From NCBI GenBank assembly GCA_009602725.1, contig WELB01000082.1:84390-146913 (forward strand): a stretch of DNA of 62,524 nucleotides. The letters run 5' to 3'. The notes below the pieces were generated by a model. It was given only the letters and a program-made list of their open reading frames with translations, was not told the origin of the DNA and did not search any database. Both the position numbers and the translations under genes were made by a program. This DNA is from Spirogloea muscicola. Lineage: Eukaryota; Streptophyta; Zygnematophyceae; Spirogloeales; Spirogloeaceae. Each line of letters opens with the position of its first letter. Position 1 is the first letter of the stretch. Of this stretch, positions 12,339 to 29,317 are shown one piece after another.

Positions 12339-12935
12339 CTAATCTGCAGCCTTCACGATGTAGCATTTCTTCCAGGTGTCCTTTTCTTTGATAGCCTTTG
12401 CCTTCTTGCCGATCACAAGATTGACATGAGAAGGTTGTATCGAGAAAAGGAGGCGACCAGTACTAGTCCTTATGTCCTCAAAGCATGTGACAAAGCTTTG
12501 TCTGAAACGCATAAACTAGGGTGATGCCTGATGGAGGACAAAACTGGAAGACAAGGTCCAGGATGTGCATGCTCTTGCCAAGGAAGTATGCCTGTACTAG
12601 TGAGAGGTGAGACTCAACAACAGAAGGATAAGCACAATGAAATCTTACTGTCCTCCTATCAGCACATTGAAATACGTGAAGAAGATGGCCACACAACGAC
12701 CGCGAGCATAACAAAGCAGGAGAAGGTTGCTTGCTCTTGCAAGTGACCACAACTAATGAGAGGCCAAATCAGAAGCATGCAGATTTGAACCCCCCAGAGG
12801 GCGAGCAGCACCAGCAGACAGGCATGTGAAATTACCTGCACCGCTAGCCACACGGTGGGAACATTATTCTGAAACTCAGCCAGCCCCCAGTCAGGAGCCG
12901 GATGTGTAGACAGACTAGTAGCAGGAGAAGGCACT
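12339..12935 (-). CDS. Unrecognised multi-exon gene, partial model
   Basis: Not recognised. The last exon is the best supported. After an AG near 12468 it reads TGRLLFSIQPSHVNLVIGKK, then KAIKEKDTWKKCYIVKAAD and a TAG at 12339-12341: a basic, lysine-rich C-terminus. An upstream exon candidate around 12925-12837 reads STHPAPDWGLAEFQNNVP, then TVWLAVQ, followed by a GTAATT donor and preceded by CTACTAG. Another near 12610-12530 reads FLGKSMHILDLVFQFCPPSG. The exon chain and the start are not resolved, so no function is proposed. Confidence 0.4.
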
Positions 12936-13007
12936 TAGGACGGCAGCATGTCTACACATTCTTCACGATTGCACAACCTGATCCACTCATTCAATACACC
13001 TGCAGGG

Positions 13008-13110
13008 ACTCCAAGAAGAGCAGGGATCAAAGAGTGATGGGGGGTTGGGGATTACTGCAGGCTCCAAGAAGAGCAGGGATCAAAGGAGTGATGGGGGGTG
13101 GGGGATGATA
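13008..13110. repeat. Two-copy tandem repeat, unit about 53 bp
   Basis: The unit begins 'ctccaagaagagcagggatc' and ends in a G-run (gatggggggt...). Copies start near 13008 and 13060 and differ by only a few bases. Confidence 0.75.
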
Positions 13111-13439
13111 CGAATAGCACTACGCCGGCCGAGGTCAAGCAGGGAGAGGAAGCTACTTTCCATGACGTAGCGCATGTTGGTGTGCCGAAAGGGGGGCCCA
13201 ACAAACGTGCAGAAGGCATCCTGGGCTCGGCGGCTCAGCCTCCTCCAGGTTGCTTTACCTCCTCCAGCAGCTTGTGCGACGAGCGATGACCCGACGGCAT
13301 AGCAGCTTCAGCAGCTAGACTAACTGCCGCCAGCTCGTTGGCCTGGTATATAGCGTGCGTCTTTCAGCTTCACTGCAACAAAGTACAGGCGCTTGCATCT
13401 GCAGGTTGGCTGTGCCAAGTTTGCCGCCTCAGGAATTCA

Positions 13440-14480
13440 GCGGGCGCTTCCCTAAAGTGTTACTTAATACCATTGGCAACTATTGAGACTAGGCGGTTAC
13501 AGAGTGGCTAAGCACAGGAGCCACTTGACTAGCAGAGAGGTCTTTGCTTTCTTGTTGGGGCTTCCCTCTCTGACTTTATCCGATAAACTACGGGCTGGCC
13601 TTCCAGAAGGCAAGCGCGGCCAGATTAACTGGTGGCTGGGAGAGGCCAGCCCGAAAGAATGGACATCGGGCTGGCCTTCCAGAGCAGTCAGAGAGAAAAA
13701 GCTCTCTGAACGGGCAATGGCTGTGAAAGGCCAGCGCAAAATACGGTGGAGAAAGTCTGAAGGAGCAGGAGTGGCTTTCACAGCACCTCCGCCCCTTGAG
13801 AAGAGCTTATTTCTTTGACAGCCATTGCCCCGGTCAAAAGAGTTCCTAATAACTTGGAAAACCTTCTATGACCTGAACTGTGTACTGGCTTGATAGATAT
13901 CCCTTTTCCATTCAATGCGCACCGCTTTCAGTGAAACTCCTCTTCCACCTCAAGCAGCCGCATGTGAGAAGAGCGTGATTGCCCTACAGCAGGGGCACTT
14001 GGTGGCGATGCTGCTGCGGGGCCCAGCCTGTCCGTTTTGCCGCAGCCTGGCGGTGCCAGGTCGTGCCTCTGCGTCACCGTGTGGCCGCCACGCACTTCGG
14101 GCAGCCACCCGCCCGCCTCGCCGTTGCTCGACCGGCGGGGAAGCAGAGATCGAGAGCTAGCAAGGCGCGCGGTGCGTCAAGAAGCAAGCGCGGCCAGATT
14201 AACTGGTGGCTGGGAGAGGCCAGCCCAAAAGAATGGACAAGGTCTAAGGAAGGGAGGCGCAGGTGCGAAAAAAGGGAGGCCAAATCAAGCCAGTCCACAG
14301 TTCAGGCAAAAGGTAGTGCGAAAAGCGGGGCCCTACGCTCTTTCTCTGCGCTAGCCTCTCCCAGCCACTGCCCCCACCGGGAAGCGTCTTCCTTGCGTCT
14401 TTCTTCTTTCCCTATGTTTAGGAGGTCGAGGGTAGCAGGGTGGATGCAAGCTGAAGGGGGAAGTCAGCACCCACGAGTAT
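13440..14480. repeat. Cluster of short hairpin repeat modules
   Basis: Copies of the dispersed hairpin module (core ggctgggagaggccagccc followed by aaagaatggaca) occur at about 13612-13680 and 14188-14250, in the same orientation and nearly identical, preceded by 'gcgcggccagattaactggt'. Degenerate pieces occur around 13560-13600 and 14330-14390. The open frames that run through this block (such as 13483-13818 and 13979-14482) are translations of repeats, not genes. Confidence 0.65.
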
Positions 14481-14779
14481 GACACGGAAGTCTGACAGTG
14501 TAACTTAGGGATTCGGGAGCACTGCAACCCTCACAGCCCTTGCCCTGGGAGTGCCTCTTCTTCTACCGCAACGGAAGGCCAGTGGCGACGGGGGATGGCG
14601 CCCGGCCGAGCCTCGTGGTGGCACGCTGGTTCGGTCCAGCCTGCCACGCTGACGCAGCATTGCCGCCACCCTTCTCTTGAGCTCTCATTCGCCGTAGTCA
14701 CTTGCGCAGACATGTGGTTCTGCACTGTTCCGGCCCCTTAGGGGAAGCGCTGAAGCTAGCACAAATGGAACCAAGCAGC

Positions 14780-14900
14780 TACGAGACACTCAGTGAACCC
14801 TGCTAAGCACGCGCAGGTCAGAGGAACTGGGCTCCTGGTAGCGGGTCCCCTGGCCAGGGCCAGAGAGGCAGCAGCGAGCCCCGAAACCCGTAGGACCTTG
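14780..14900 (-). mobile_element. 3' tail of a family-C LINE
   Basis: Matches the 3' end of the LINE copy at 39065 in the same orientation: 'ggtcagaggaactgggctcc' corresponds to the tail coding for EPSFSDLRLLSR, followed by the 'ctggccagggccagag' block. Only about 120 bp are present, so this is a heavily 5'-truncated insertion. Confidence 0.65.
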
Positions 14901-15375
14901 TCCATTCCTGTTCGGGCTGGGCTGGGTGTCTCCTCTCCTTCCGAGCTGGCATGTCGTGGCTACGATGAACCCAACTGCTGTAGTCTCGGGCATCGCTGTG
15001 TGGTTCGAGCAAAGCTTCCGTCTCGCCCTCCGCGGCCACTGCTCCGACAGCGCGGCTCGGAGGGCGCGGCGCGGGAGCGCCACGTGGCGCACGCGCGGCG
15101 TGCTGTCGAGCCTTCGCCGGCCCGCCATCCTGGCCAGCCCCGCCACGCGGTGCCCGCTGGGCCGCCCGGACACGTGACGCGCCGAACGTGGGCCCTGCGC
15201 ACCGGTCGGGGCGAGGCCGCCGCTAAGGCGCCGGGCTCGCGGCGGGGAGGGGGGTGGGCCCCCCCTGGCGCAGAGGGAGGTGGGGCGGGCGGGAGTTCCG
15301 CTCACCCCCGAAACGCCAGACAGTTCCACCAGGCAAGCTCCGCGGCCCCGCCGCCGCCGCCGCCGCCGGCAGCGC
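14901..15375. other. GC-rich upstream region of the glycine-rich gene
   Basis: Very GC-rich, with overlapping open frames on all strands and no recognisable domain. It ends at a (CCG)n tract and a single N at 15376. It may contain the promoter and first exon of the gene that follows. No element can be named. Confidence 0.4.
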
Positions 15376-15376
15376 N

Positions 15377-16240
15377 GCTGCCTGCAGCAGGACTGCGCGA
15401 CCGCCGAGGAGGAGTTCGAGCAGGTTAGGGAGCCAGCTCACATGGTAGGGCCCCTCGCTTGGCATGCGAGAGGTACGGGGATCGATACCCCGGCTCTCCA
15501 TTGCAGTCCAGCGCGCGGCCCCCCCGATGGCGCAGCGGGCGGCATTGGCTGCGCCGCTCCCCGGCGCGGCCATGGCGGCGCAGCTAGATGGAAACACTGC
15601 TGGCTCGCGGCGCTGACCGCGCCTGCCGCCGCTGCCCGCGCCGTCCGCCGCCTTGAAGCGGCCGCTGCGGCCCTCGGCTGCCGCGCTTCCGCAGAGGGAG
15701 CGCGCGGCGACGTTCGCGTGCGACTACCAGGGCGGCACGGCCAACGGCATCGGCGGCGGCGGGCTCAGTGGCTACGGGTCCCAGGTCGACCACTCGGGCG
15801 GCACGGCCGGCGGCGTGGGCGCCGTCGGCACCTCACTCGGCGCCGACAGCAACGCCTACAGTGGCCGCGGCGGCTTCAGCGGCCCCGGCGGCTTTACCGA
15901 AGGCGTACGTTGCCGTCTCTCCTCCTTCGTGCGGGAATGCCATATGTCCAGGTCTAAGCTAAGGCCAGGGGAAGCAGCAAGATGGCTTCTCTGTGACTGC
16001 TGGCTCTAGCCGGGCGCTGAGGGCCGCCGCTGCTGCTGCCTGTGCTGCTGCCTGCCACGTCAGCCGGACTTGAAGCTCGCGGCCATGGACCGCGTCCATC
16101 GCTACAACCAGCACGGCGAGGAGCTTGGCGATGGTGGCGTCCTCGGCGCGCCTCAGTACCCACTGGCAGGGAAGCTCGAGGCAGCGGGCTGCGAACCCAA
16201 GCCAATTCCGCAAGCGCAGGAGGCCATTGCACAGCAGTGA
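15377..16240 (+). CDS. Glycine-rich hydrophilic protein, at least 3 exons, start unresolved
   Basis: Not recognised. Three exons can be argued: one ending at 15423 (frame reading CLQQDCATAEEEFEQ) before a GTTAGG donor; one ending at 15904 (ATFACDYQGGTANGIGGGGL, then GGVGAVGTSLGADSNAYSG, then GFTEG) before a GTACGT donor; and a last exon 16064-16240 (PDLKLAAMDRVHRYNQHGEE, ending IPQAQEAIAQQ, stop TGA). The last two join in phase 0. The product is rich in glycine, charged residues and repeats of GG[TF]. An in-frame TGA at 15614 and the N at 15376 leave the 5' half unresolved; an ATG at 15527 or 15572 could start a shorter form. The intron 15424-15506 holds a tRNA-Ala-like sequence. Confidence 0.5.
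15427..15500 (+). tRNA. tRNA-Ala-like sequence (anticodon GGC), possibly a pseudogene
   Basis: It folds as a cloverleaf: acceptor AGGGAGC with GCTCTCC (six of seven pairs including one G-T; A-C mismatch at position 1), D arm GCTC...GGGC, anticodon stem CTCGC/GCGAG with loop TTGGCAT, T stem CGGGG/CCCCG with loop ATCGATA, and discriminator A. The T arm and anticodon stem match the nuclear plant tRNA-Ala pattern, but nuclear genes normally have AGC. Here position 34 is G, giving GGC. There is one extra base between the D stem and the anticodon stem, and U8 is replaced by C. These changes suggest a decayed tRNA or tRNA-derived element. It lies inside an intron of the surrounding gene, on the same strand. 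Confidence 0.7.
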
Positions 16241-16911
16241 AATCTTGGCAACATCGTCAGTGCCAGCATCAAGTGGCACATGTCTGCCATCGAGACCTGC
16301 GCCTCGCCGTCTCAGTGCAAGACATCGTGCATGGGTTGCCACCAGCAGAGGTTGTGGCATGGCCAGCCCCACGATCAGCAAGCATGGCTGCAGTGACATG
16401 GGCGCCAGGGCAGGGCAGTGATCTTAAGCGTACCCACTTTACACCGGGACCTTCTGAGCCCTGGTCACCTCCTTCACCTCATTGAGGCTACGAGCAACAC
16501 ACATGGGCCCTCCGGCACTGCGGTGCAAGACATCAATCGTAGGTTGCGCCACCTTGCCACCACAACGGCTACCCACAACATGTCCTGTAAATTGTCATAT
16601 ACTCTTACCCAGCCTGAGCTGGTCCAATGTGTTGGACCTGCTCGGCTTCCCTCCAACACATCAGTCACGTATGGACCCGCAGCATTGAGGTTGAGTTGGC
16701 CATTCGCACAAGCCGCGCGGATTCACTCCAACATGCTTGTTGCAATAACAACCCTTCATTGCACTTCTGTCCAGCTTGCATTCAAATGCAAGCTGGACCA
16801 GGGCTTTTCTTTTGCCCACTATCCTGATTGTCTTGATGAGCAGCTTCCTTGCTACCCAGTGATGTTTCATCTGCTGCCACCAGTTGGCTAACCATCACAA
16901 GCTTGCTGCCA
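16241..16911. other. Convergent 3' intergenic region
   Basis: Lies between the stop codons of the glycine-rich gene (+) and the DHX35-like helicase (-). No gene, repeat or RNA is seen. It probably contains both 3' UTRs. A 10-bp inverted repeat (cttgcattca/tgcaagctgg region) occurs near 16775-16800. Confidence 0.4.
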
Positions 16912-23310
<6,399 letters not shown>

Positions 23311-24035
23311 AACCTGTTGTAAGGGGCGATCGCCGCCTGCACAGACTCGCCATCACGGTCGAGCTCCTGCGAAGGTGGCCTTTCTGCCCCAGGGCGCCAG
23401 AACGCCATATCCGCTAGCGTTGCCCCAGCTAGCGATAGCGGCGGCGCTGTGCAAGTTGCGCTGCTTTGTGCTTCCTTGCATCAGCATGCAGCTATCTGCT
23501 CAGAGCCTGCGGTCGACGGCCCATCGCCCAGAGCTGGAGCTGGCTTGCCCCTTGGCGTCAGCGGCGGCGTCAATGACTAGTTGCGCAGCGCTCCGCAGCG
23601 GCGGCCATTACCACAAGTGGAATCGAGCCAGTAAAAGAATGTTCGTGCTTCCATTTAGAGAGAGAGAGAGACGTGGAAGCGGCTGATGGTGTGTAGGGGC
23701 AGCTGTGAAAGCCAGCTGAGTGTACACAGAGCAGAAAGTCCAGGGAGAAGAGCAGGAAGAAGATCTCATTGAAGGAGGGCGATGGCCTGTGATGTTGGAT
23801 GGAGGAGAACTTGATCAGTTGATAATAGAGGGCGCTTGGTCTGCAACATGCGGACCCACAGGCTGGGCAGCTCAGGGCCTTCTCAGTATCCCCGGCTGTG
23901 GCGGCAGACGAGCCGAGGCGAGGGGGTGGGGTGCGGGACCTTGCCCACAAAGAGCACAGCTAGGTCAGAGACACCAGGATTTAGGGTTGTGGTTTAGGGT
24001 TTCCAGACGGCGCCTCGTACGGAACCTCCGGCGGA

Positions 24036-24070
<35 letters not shown>

Positions 24071-24081
24071 ACGCGGCGGCC
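23311..24081. promoter_or_regulatory. Upstream region between DHX35 (-) and MED4 (+), with telo-box-like motifs
   Basis: Two TTTAGGG heptamers lie at 23980-23986 and 23993-23999, about 85-100 bp before the MED4 start. Such telo-box motifs occur in promoters of many plant genes for growth and gene expression. A (GGC)n tract follows them. The rest of the region shows no gene I can support, and is the likely divergent promoter area of both genes. Confidence 0.45.
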
Positions 24082-26024
24082 ATGGCGCGACTGGAGGCGC
24101 GGCCCACGCGCTTCCCCGTCGCGTCGTCTCGNNNNNNNNNNNNNNNNNNNNNNNNNNNNNNNNNNNNNNNNNNNNNNNNNNNNNNNNNNNNNNNNNNNNN
24201 NNNNNNNNNNNNNNNNNNNNNNNNNNNNNNNNNNNNNNNNNNNNNNNNNNNNNNNNNNNNNNNNNNNNNNNNNNNNNNNNNNNNNNNNNNNNNNNNNNNN
24301 NNNNNNNNNNNNNNNNNNNNNNNNNNNNNNNNNNNNNNNNNNNNNNNNNNNNNNNNNNNNNNNNNNNNNNNNNNNNNNNNNNNNNNNNNNNNNNNNNNNN
24401 NNNNNNNNNNNNNNNNNNNCGCCGCCGCCAGGCGTCGCGACGCCGGCCGAGGCGATGGCGCAGCTGGAGGCGCGCCAGGCGGCCCTGGCCGACGCCGTCG
24501 CCGAGATCTGCGAGATGCACGTGCGCCGCCGCCGCCGTGCCGCTGCCGCCAATGCCGGTGCGCCGACGCCGCCGGTGATCGACATCCCTGACAGTCTCGG
24601 CCTTGGCCGTGCTGCTGCGCAGGAGCTGGAGACCGAGGCAGTGCGGGTCGCCGCACAGCTGCGTGACCGCGACCTGGCGCTGCGTGCGCACGCCAAAAGG
24701 TGGCCAGTGCGGCAGATAGGTAGCTCCAGAAGCCCCGTGCTGGTCGTCCATCTGGCCGGCCGGCGCTGACTGCCGCCACCAACTTGCGCCTCTCATTTGT
24801 AGGCTGCGGGACGTGGAGCTGCTGCTCGAGTCGGCGGTGGAAGACTATGCTGAATATCGGCGGCCAAAGGGTCTGACGCCAGAAGAGTGTGCAGCAGCTG
24901 TTGAAGGCGCCAGCGGTGCCGGGCAGGCGGCCCCTGCTTATGGTAAGCGCTGGCCCTCAGAAGCTGAAGCCTGCAGTCCACTTGTGGCTGCCACATTAGG
25001 GGCCGGCAGGAGTCAAGCAAGCCATGAAGCTGCTGCAGCTTCATGGCTTGACCTGGCACCTGTGATCAACCCTGCCCGTTCGAATAGACCTAAACCCTTT
25101 ACTAAACCCTACAAGAAATACTAGTTGACACCCTGTAGAATATTGACTTGGCTGCACATGCCCCTTCCCCTGGCGCTTCTGGGCAGCGGCAACTGCCTTG
25201 AGCTGATGGAGGCAGCGGCCCTGTGCTGCCATTAGGGATGCCACGGGCGGTGGATATCTCCGCGCTGGTGGCGTACGCCCACCGCGTGAGCTACACAACA
25301 CTGGCGCCGCCGGAGGTGGGCCAGGGCACAGCGCCTGGCCACGGCGTGCTTCCTCCAGCGCCGCAGGAGGAGCAGATGCAGGCTACACTGCTGTATCGCT
25401 ATGCCAATGTCGACCTTGGAGTGGGGCCTCCTGTGGCGCTACCGCTTGCAGAGGCCACGCCGCTCATTGCGGACGAGCTGCCACTAGGACCTGCTGCGCA
25501 ACCACCAGGCTGGCAGCCCGAGATGCAGCTCCCAGGCCTTTCACCAGCAGCACTAGCCAAGCCGCCACCGATGCCACCTGGCTGGCGGCCCGGCATGCCA
25601 CTGCCGGATCTGGAGCTGCCGCCGATGCCACCAGGGTGGAAGCCTGGCGACCCGCTCCCGCTCCCGGCACTGCCCTTGGCACCAATTGCGGCACCCATTA
25701 CAAAGCTCGAAGCACCGCCTGCCAACCAGCAAGCTCAGCTACAACAGCTGCCACCACAGCGGCCCACGCCACCGCCGCAAGGCGTCATCCATGTGCCCTT
25801 TGTACAGGTAGGCAACTTGCTTTGCGGATACCATGCTCTTTGAGTGCCACAGCTGCGGCATGTCCGCTACTGCGAGCCAACGTGCTACTGCGCAGCTGGT
25901 GGTTGGGCGTAACTTTCACGCCTCTTGACACCGCTGTCGACCTGCGCAGCTGGACCTCAATCCGGAGCTCGAGGAGGAGTACAGCGACGAGTACAGCGAG
26001 GATAGTGATGAACCCGGGGAGTAG
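24082..26024 (+). CDS. MED4: Mediator complex subunit 4, 5'-part in an assembly gap
   Basis: Subunit of the middle module of Mediator, linking transcription factors to RNA polymerase II in the nucleus. ATG at 24082 (MARLEARPTRFPV), then N's at 24132-24419. After the gap the first exon runs to 24699 (coiled-coil-like AVAEICEMHVRRRRR, then AAQELETEAVRVAAQLRDRD). Exon 24803-24942 gives LRDVELLLESAVEDYAEYRR. Exon 25236-25807 gives AVDISALVAYAHRVSYTTLA and PPAPQEEQMQATLLYRYA, the plant MED4 signature, then repeated MPPGW[KR]PG[MD]PLP blocks. Exon 25950-26024 gives the acidic tail LDLNPELEEEYSDEYSEDSD, then stop TAG. Splice phases agree at all three introns. The second intron also carries two AAACCCT motifs (25089-25110). 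Confidence 0.93.
24132..24419. other. Assembly gap (288 N)
   Basis: A run of 288 N inside the first coding exon of MED4. Flanking sequence is a GC-rich repeat (CGG/GCC), so the true length may differ. Translated frames crossing this gap are not reliable. Confidence 0.95.
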
Positions 26025-26410
26025 CGCCGCTGGCATGGGCCTTGCGCACCTGACCACCAGGAGCCTACTGGCACTGTCAGCTCAATCGGAGCCTGTGAGC
26101 TCAATTGGAGCCTGTATGCTACTTCCTCTATGGCAACTACGAAGTCTGAGTTGTGACAATCGAGACGTGCAATGCTCAGCTCTGGTCAGGGAGAGGCCAC
26201 AGGTGTGACTGGCAGGCTTGCACTGCAGGCGAGCCCCGGCTGGCCATCACACCAATCGCAGACCGCTAGAGCGTCTCTAGGTCAGCTGCCTGCTTTCGCC
26301 TGCCCGGTGATGGATGGATGTGGAGCTGCTTGCAGCATGAGGGGCACCAGCCCCTCGCTAGCTGCAAGGCTTAGTCCGAGAAGAAGACCCCACGGATCCT
26401 TGCGGTGGCG
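26025..26410. other. Convergent 3' region of MED4 and mS26
   Basis: About 386 bp between two convergent stop codons. It contains a short near-tandem duplication (ctcaatcggagcctgtgag / ctcaattggagcctgtatg) at about 26080-26118. No gene is seen. Confidence 0.5.
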
Positions 26411-27048
26411 TCAGACCCTGTGTGGGTCGGCCATGGCCTCCAGGATGCGGCGCTCCAGGTCTTGAGGTTCGATCCACGTGGCGCTCTGGGCGTGCAGCTC
26501 AGCGAGCCGTCGGCCGCGCCGGCGAGCCAGCCACTGCTCGCGCTCCTGCCGCCACGCCTCGCCCATGGCACGCTGCTCCTCCTGCACGACACGGCAGAGG
26601 CGCAGCCGCACAGGCAGCGAATGAGGTTCCTATTGGCTACCACTGCCGCCGTTTCTAAAGGTCCTGCTTGACATCGCAAGCGGCGCGGAGCCCATGGGCT
26701 CTGGGGCAAGCCGGCAGCTGGGGGCCAGCAGAGTGCTGCCTCGACCTTGGCGGCGCGGAGGGCGCTCCGCTCGGCCGCCACGCTCTCCGCTCGCAGCCAG
26801 GCACGTTGCCGCTGGTGCACCCGCCGCGCAGCGGCCAGTGCGGCAGCGGCCTCGCTCTGGCCCTGGCGGGCCGCGCCGGCGCCCCGCAGCCGCTCGGCAT
26901 GCTCCTCGGCGTAGTGCTTCCGCAGCGCCGAGAGAATGGCGGCGTACTCCCGCCGCTGCTGCGCTGGGTCCACCGCCGCCGTTGCACGGCGGCGAGGCGC
27001 CGCGCCAGCTCCAGCCGCAGCGCGCGCATCCCGCGCCGCCGCGCCCAC
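26411..27048 (-). CDS. Probable mitochondrial small ribosomal subunit protein mS26, 2 exons
   Basis: Structural protein of the mitochondrial small ribosomal subunit. Exon 1 (to 26746) encodes VDPAQQRREYAAILSALRKH, then YAEEHAERLRGAGAA and a long charged alpha-helical stretch with many A, R, E and Q. Exon 2 (26581-26411) continues EEQRAMGEAWRQEREQWLAR, and ends ATWIEPQDLERRILEAMADP, HRV and stop TGA. Intron 26582-26745 has GT-AG ends and joins in phase 0. The VDP...Y start, the helical body and the WI-x-x-x-(D/N)LE-x-R-(I/V)-x-x-A ending match the MRP-S26 family. The start is uncertain: an ATG near 27031 lies one frame off in a CGG-rich tract, suggesting a base error or a missed exon. Confidence 0.65.
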
Positions 27049-27179
27049 GCCGCCCCTTTAGCCACGGGCCGCAGGCTGCCCGCGCTCGGCGCCGCAAACC
27101 CCAGCGCCGCTCGCGGCAAGGCTTTCAGGGGGGGGTGCGATCTTCGCTTCCTTCGTATGGACTGCTGGCGCTGTGTGCA

Positions 27180-28760
27180 CTAGGCTGGGTTTTCTAGAGG
27201 AAGCGCTCGCCCATGGAGAAGAGGGGCTGGCAAAGCCAGCCCAAAGAAGAATGGACAATGTCCGAAGCCAAAGAAAGAGGAGCCGGAAAAAGGACTACAC
27301 TACAAAACACTGCAAAACACAGACGATGCAGAGGGAAGCTCAGTACCCACGAGTGAGCAATATCAGGTCTGAGTAGCTCGCTGCAGGGAAAGAGGCACAG
27401 GGTTTCCAGCTGCTCTCGTTCACTTTCTGCAGCCGCATTCATTGGGGAACCCATGGCCTCTGGAGTCGCTGCCCGGAGACCATCTTCTCTGACCTGCTGC
27501 TGCTCAGAATAGCTCTTCCAACTTACGGCAATGGCTGTGAGAGGCCAGCCCAAAGGCTTGGACACGGTCTAAAATGAAGTGTCTCTCCCAATGGGGGCAA
27601 GGGCTATCAGAAGCCAGCCCAGAAGGGCCAGTCTGAAAGGGCCGGATGGCGCAGAAAGCAGGATACAAGGTCCAAAGGGCTGGAAGGCGCCAAATTCACA
27701 TAGCTATGCAAGAGACTACGGCAGATGGGAGCTTAGTAACTCCGAGTCAGCAGCCGCAAGTCAGAGTAACTTGCAGCTGGAAAAGAGGCACCCCGCCGAG
27801 ACCCAGAAGCAGCAGCCATGGCACGGCCTGCGCGCAAGTGCACTGCGTGAGCCTGGGATCGTAGGAAGGATACGGAGAGCCGCATCGCACAGCGGCCCCC
27901 TTTGGACCTTGTTTACTCTTTCTGGGCTAGCTTTGCACAGCCCCCTTTGGAAGAACTCACTTCTTTGGATGAGCTTACGCTCACAAAGGCCTCAATTGTG
28001 TGTTAGTCAGTGCTTTTCGGCCCCTTCAGACCTTGTTCATGCGTTATGGGCTGGCCTTTTCACAGCCCTCTCACAAAGAGAGAAGAACCGCTCTTTTAGT
28101 GAAAGGCAGTGGCTGTGAGAGCCAGCCCAAAACAAATGCACAGGCTCTGAATTGAGACAACTCTTCCAACGTAAGGCAATGGCCGTGAGAGGCCAGCCCA
28201 AAGGGATGAACAAGGTCTGAAGAAACAAGAAAGAAAGACAGCTCATGCAAGGCAAAGGCTCTGAGAGGCCAGCCCGAAGGATTGTACAAGGTCTGGAAGG
28301 GCCGGAAGGTGCAGACCTTGCCTCTGTAAAAGAGCTAATTCTTCTTTTGGTAGTGCAAATCCGGGCAGGCCGCGCCTTTGGCTGCTGCTTCTGGGTCTCG
28401 CCAAGGTAATACTTTCCCAGCTTTGGAAGCTGGGCTCTCACAGCCATTGCCTTACTTTGATAAACAGAAACAGCCCTTCGGATGTTCAGCAACGGCTGTG
28501 AGAGGCCAGCCCAAAGCAATGTACTGCCCGAAGGATGATAGAGCTACGAAGAGCTCACTTCTTCAATCCGAGCCTACAGAGTCCTGGCAACGGGGCAAAG
28601 AGCTGTCTTAAGCGCTTCCAAATTGACTGGTGGCTGTGAGGAGGCCAGCCCGAAAGAATGCACAAAGACAGTCTTCAGACCTTGTCCATTCCTTTGGGTT
28701 GGCCTTCCCACAGCCACCAGGCAATTTGGCCGCGCTTTCTTCTTAGGGGGGTCACTTGTA
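27180..28760. repeat. Dense cluster of hairpin repeat modules, both orientations
   Basis: At least ten copies of a short module whose core is gggctgg(c)...cacagccc, an imperfect inverted repeat, flanked by 'gaccttgtccattc' on one side and 'ttgccccatttgggagag' on the other. One orientation (ggctgtgagaggccagccc) lies at about 27225, 27545, 27605, 28115, 28180, 28265, 28495 and 28635. The other lies at about 27925, 28045 and 28700. Long open frames through this block are repeat translations. No host gene is seen. The same module forms the 3' tail of LINEs elsewhere in the window, so these are probably LINE tails or a SINE-like family using the same end. Confidence 0.75.
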
Positions 28761-28916
28761 CCCACGAGTGGGCATATCCAAATCCGACAAAGCGGAGCTG
28801 AGCTGGTTCGAGCAGCAGACCGCCTGAGAGCCAGGCGCCCTCGCCCCTCCGGGGCCTTCAGGAGACGGCAGCAGAGCGTCACCCCCCTCCTCCGCAGTCC
28901 CCCTTCGTGGAAGGGC

Positions 28917-28972
28917 GCCGCTGCCGAGCTTGGCGGACCACCCCCGCTGCCGAGCTTGGCGGACCACCCCCG
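28917..28972. repeat. Two-copy 27-bp tandem repeat
   Basis: The unit 'gccgagcttggcggaccacc' plus 'cccgct' is repeated directly at 28923-28972. It lies in the 5' region of the BTB gene at 29318. Confidence 0.7.
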
Positions 28973-29317
28973 CCGCGGCGGCGGGCACACCCCGCCCTCC
29001 TTGTATCAGCAGCCCCATTCCTCGGCGGGGGCTCCTGTCGCACACTCTCTGCAGCAGCGGCATCGATCCGCGCCTCCGGCGGCCTCCTCGCCGTGTGCCG
29101 CGCCCGTCGGCGGCCAGCCCGCGAGACTGACCCTGCGGACGAGCGAGTCGGGTATGACTACGGCCGCCGAGCTCCCCGTAGCGATCATGCTCGCAGCTCG
29201 AGGCCCGGCCGCCGGCAATCTGCTGCAGCGGGCGTCAGCTCAGCTCGCTGGGAGGCCCCAACTCATGCGGATTGGCCTGCAATGGCAGCTGTCGGCAGCG
29301 GCGGCCACGCTCCCAGC

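Noticed and set aside
12600-12720. Similarity of GRCVAIFFTYFNVLI (minus) to RER1-type membrane proteins
   Set aside because: Only one short hydrophobic stretch resembles it, and the neighbouring exons do not fit the family.
13483-14482. Several 80-170 aa open frames around 13.5-14.5 kb
   Set aside because: They translate the hairpin repeat modules found elsewhere in the window and share no domain.
23720-24769. Long open frames of 240-350 aa across the N gap on both strands
   Set aside because: They are open only because N's do not give stop codons. The MED4 exon in one frame explains the real coding signal.
27180-28760. CRISPR-like array of repeats
   Set aside because: Repeats are imperfect, occur in both orientations and at irregular spacing. 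The genome is eukaryotic and the modules match LINE tails.
28907-29317. N-terminal extension of the BTB frame back to 28907
   Set aside because: The frame is open but starts in repeats and has no similarity to the other copies. All four copies share an ATG at the position equivalent to 29318.
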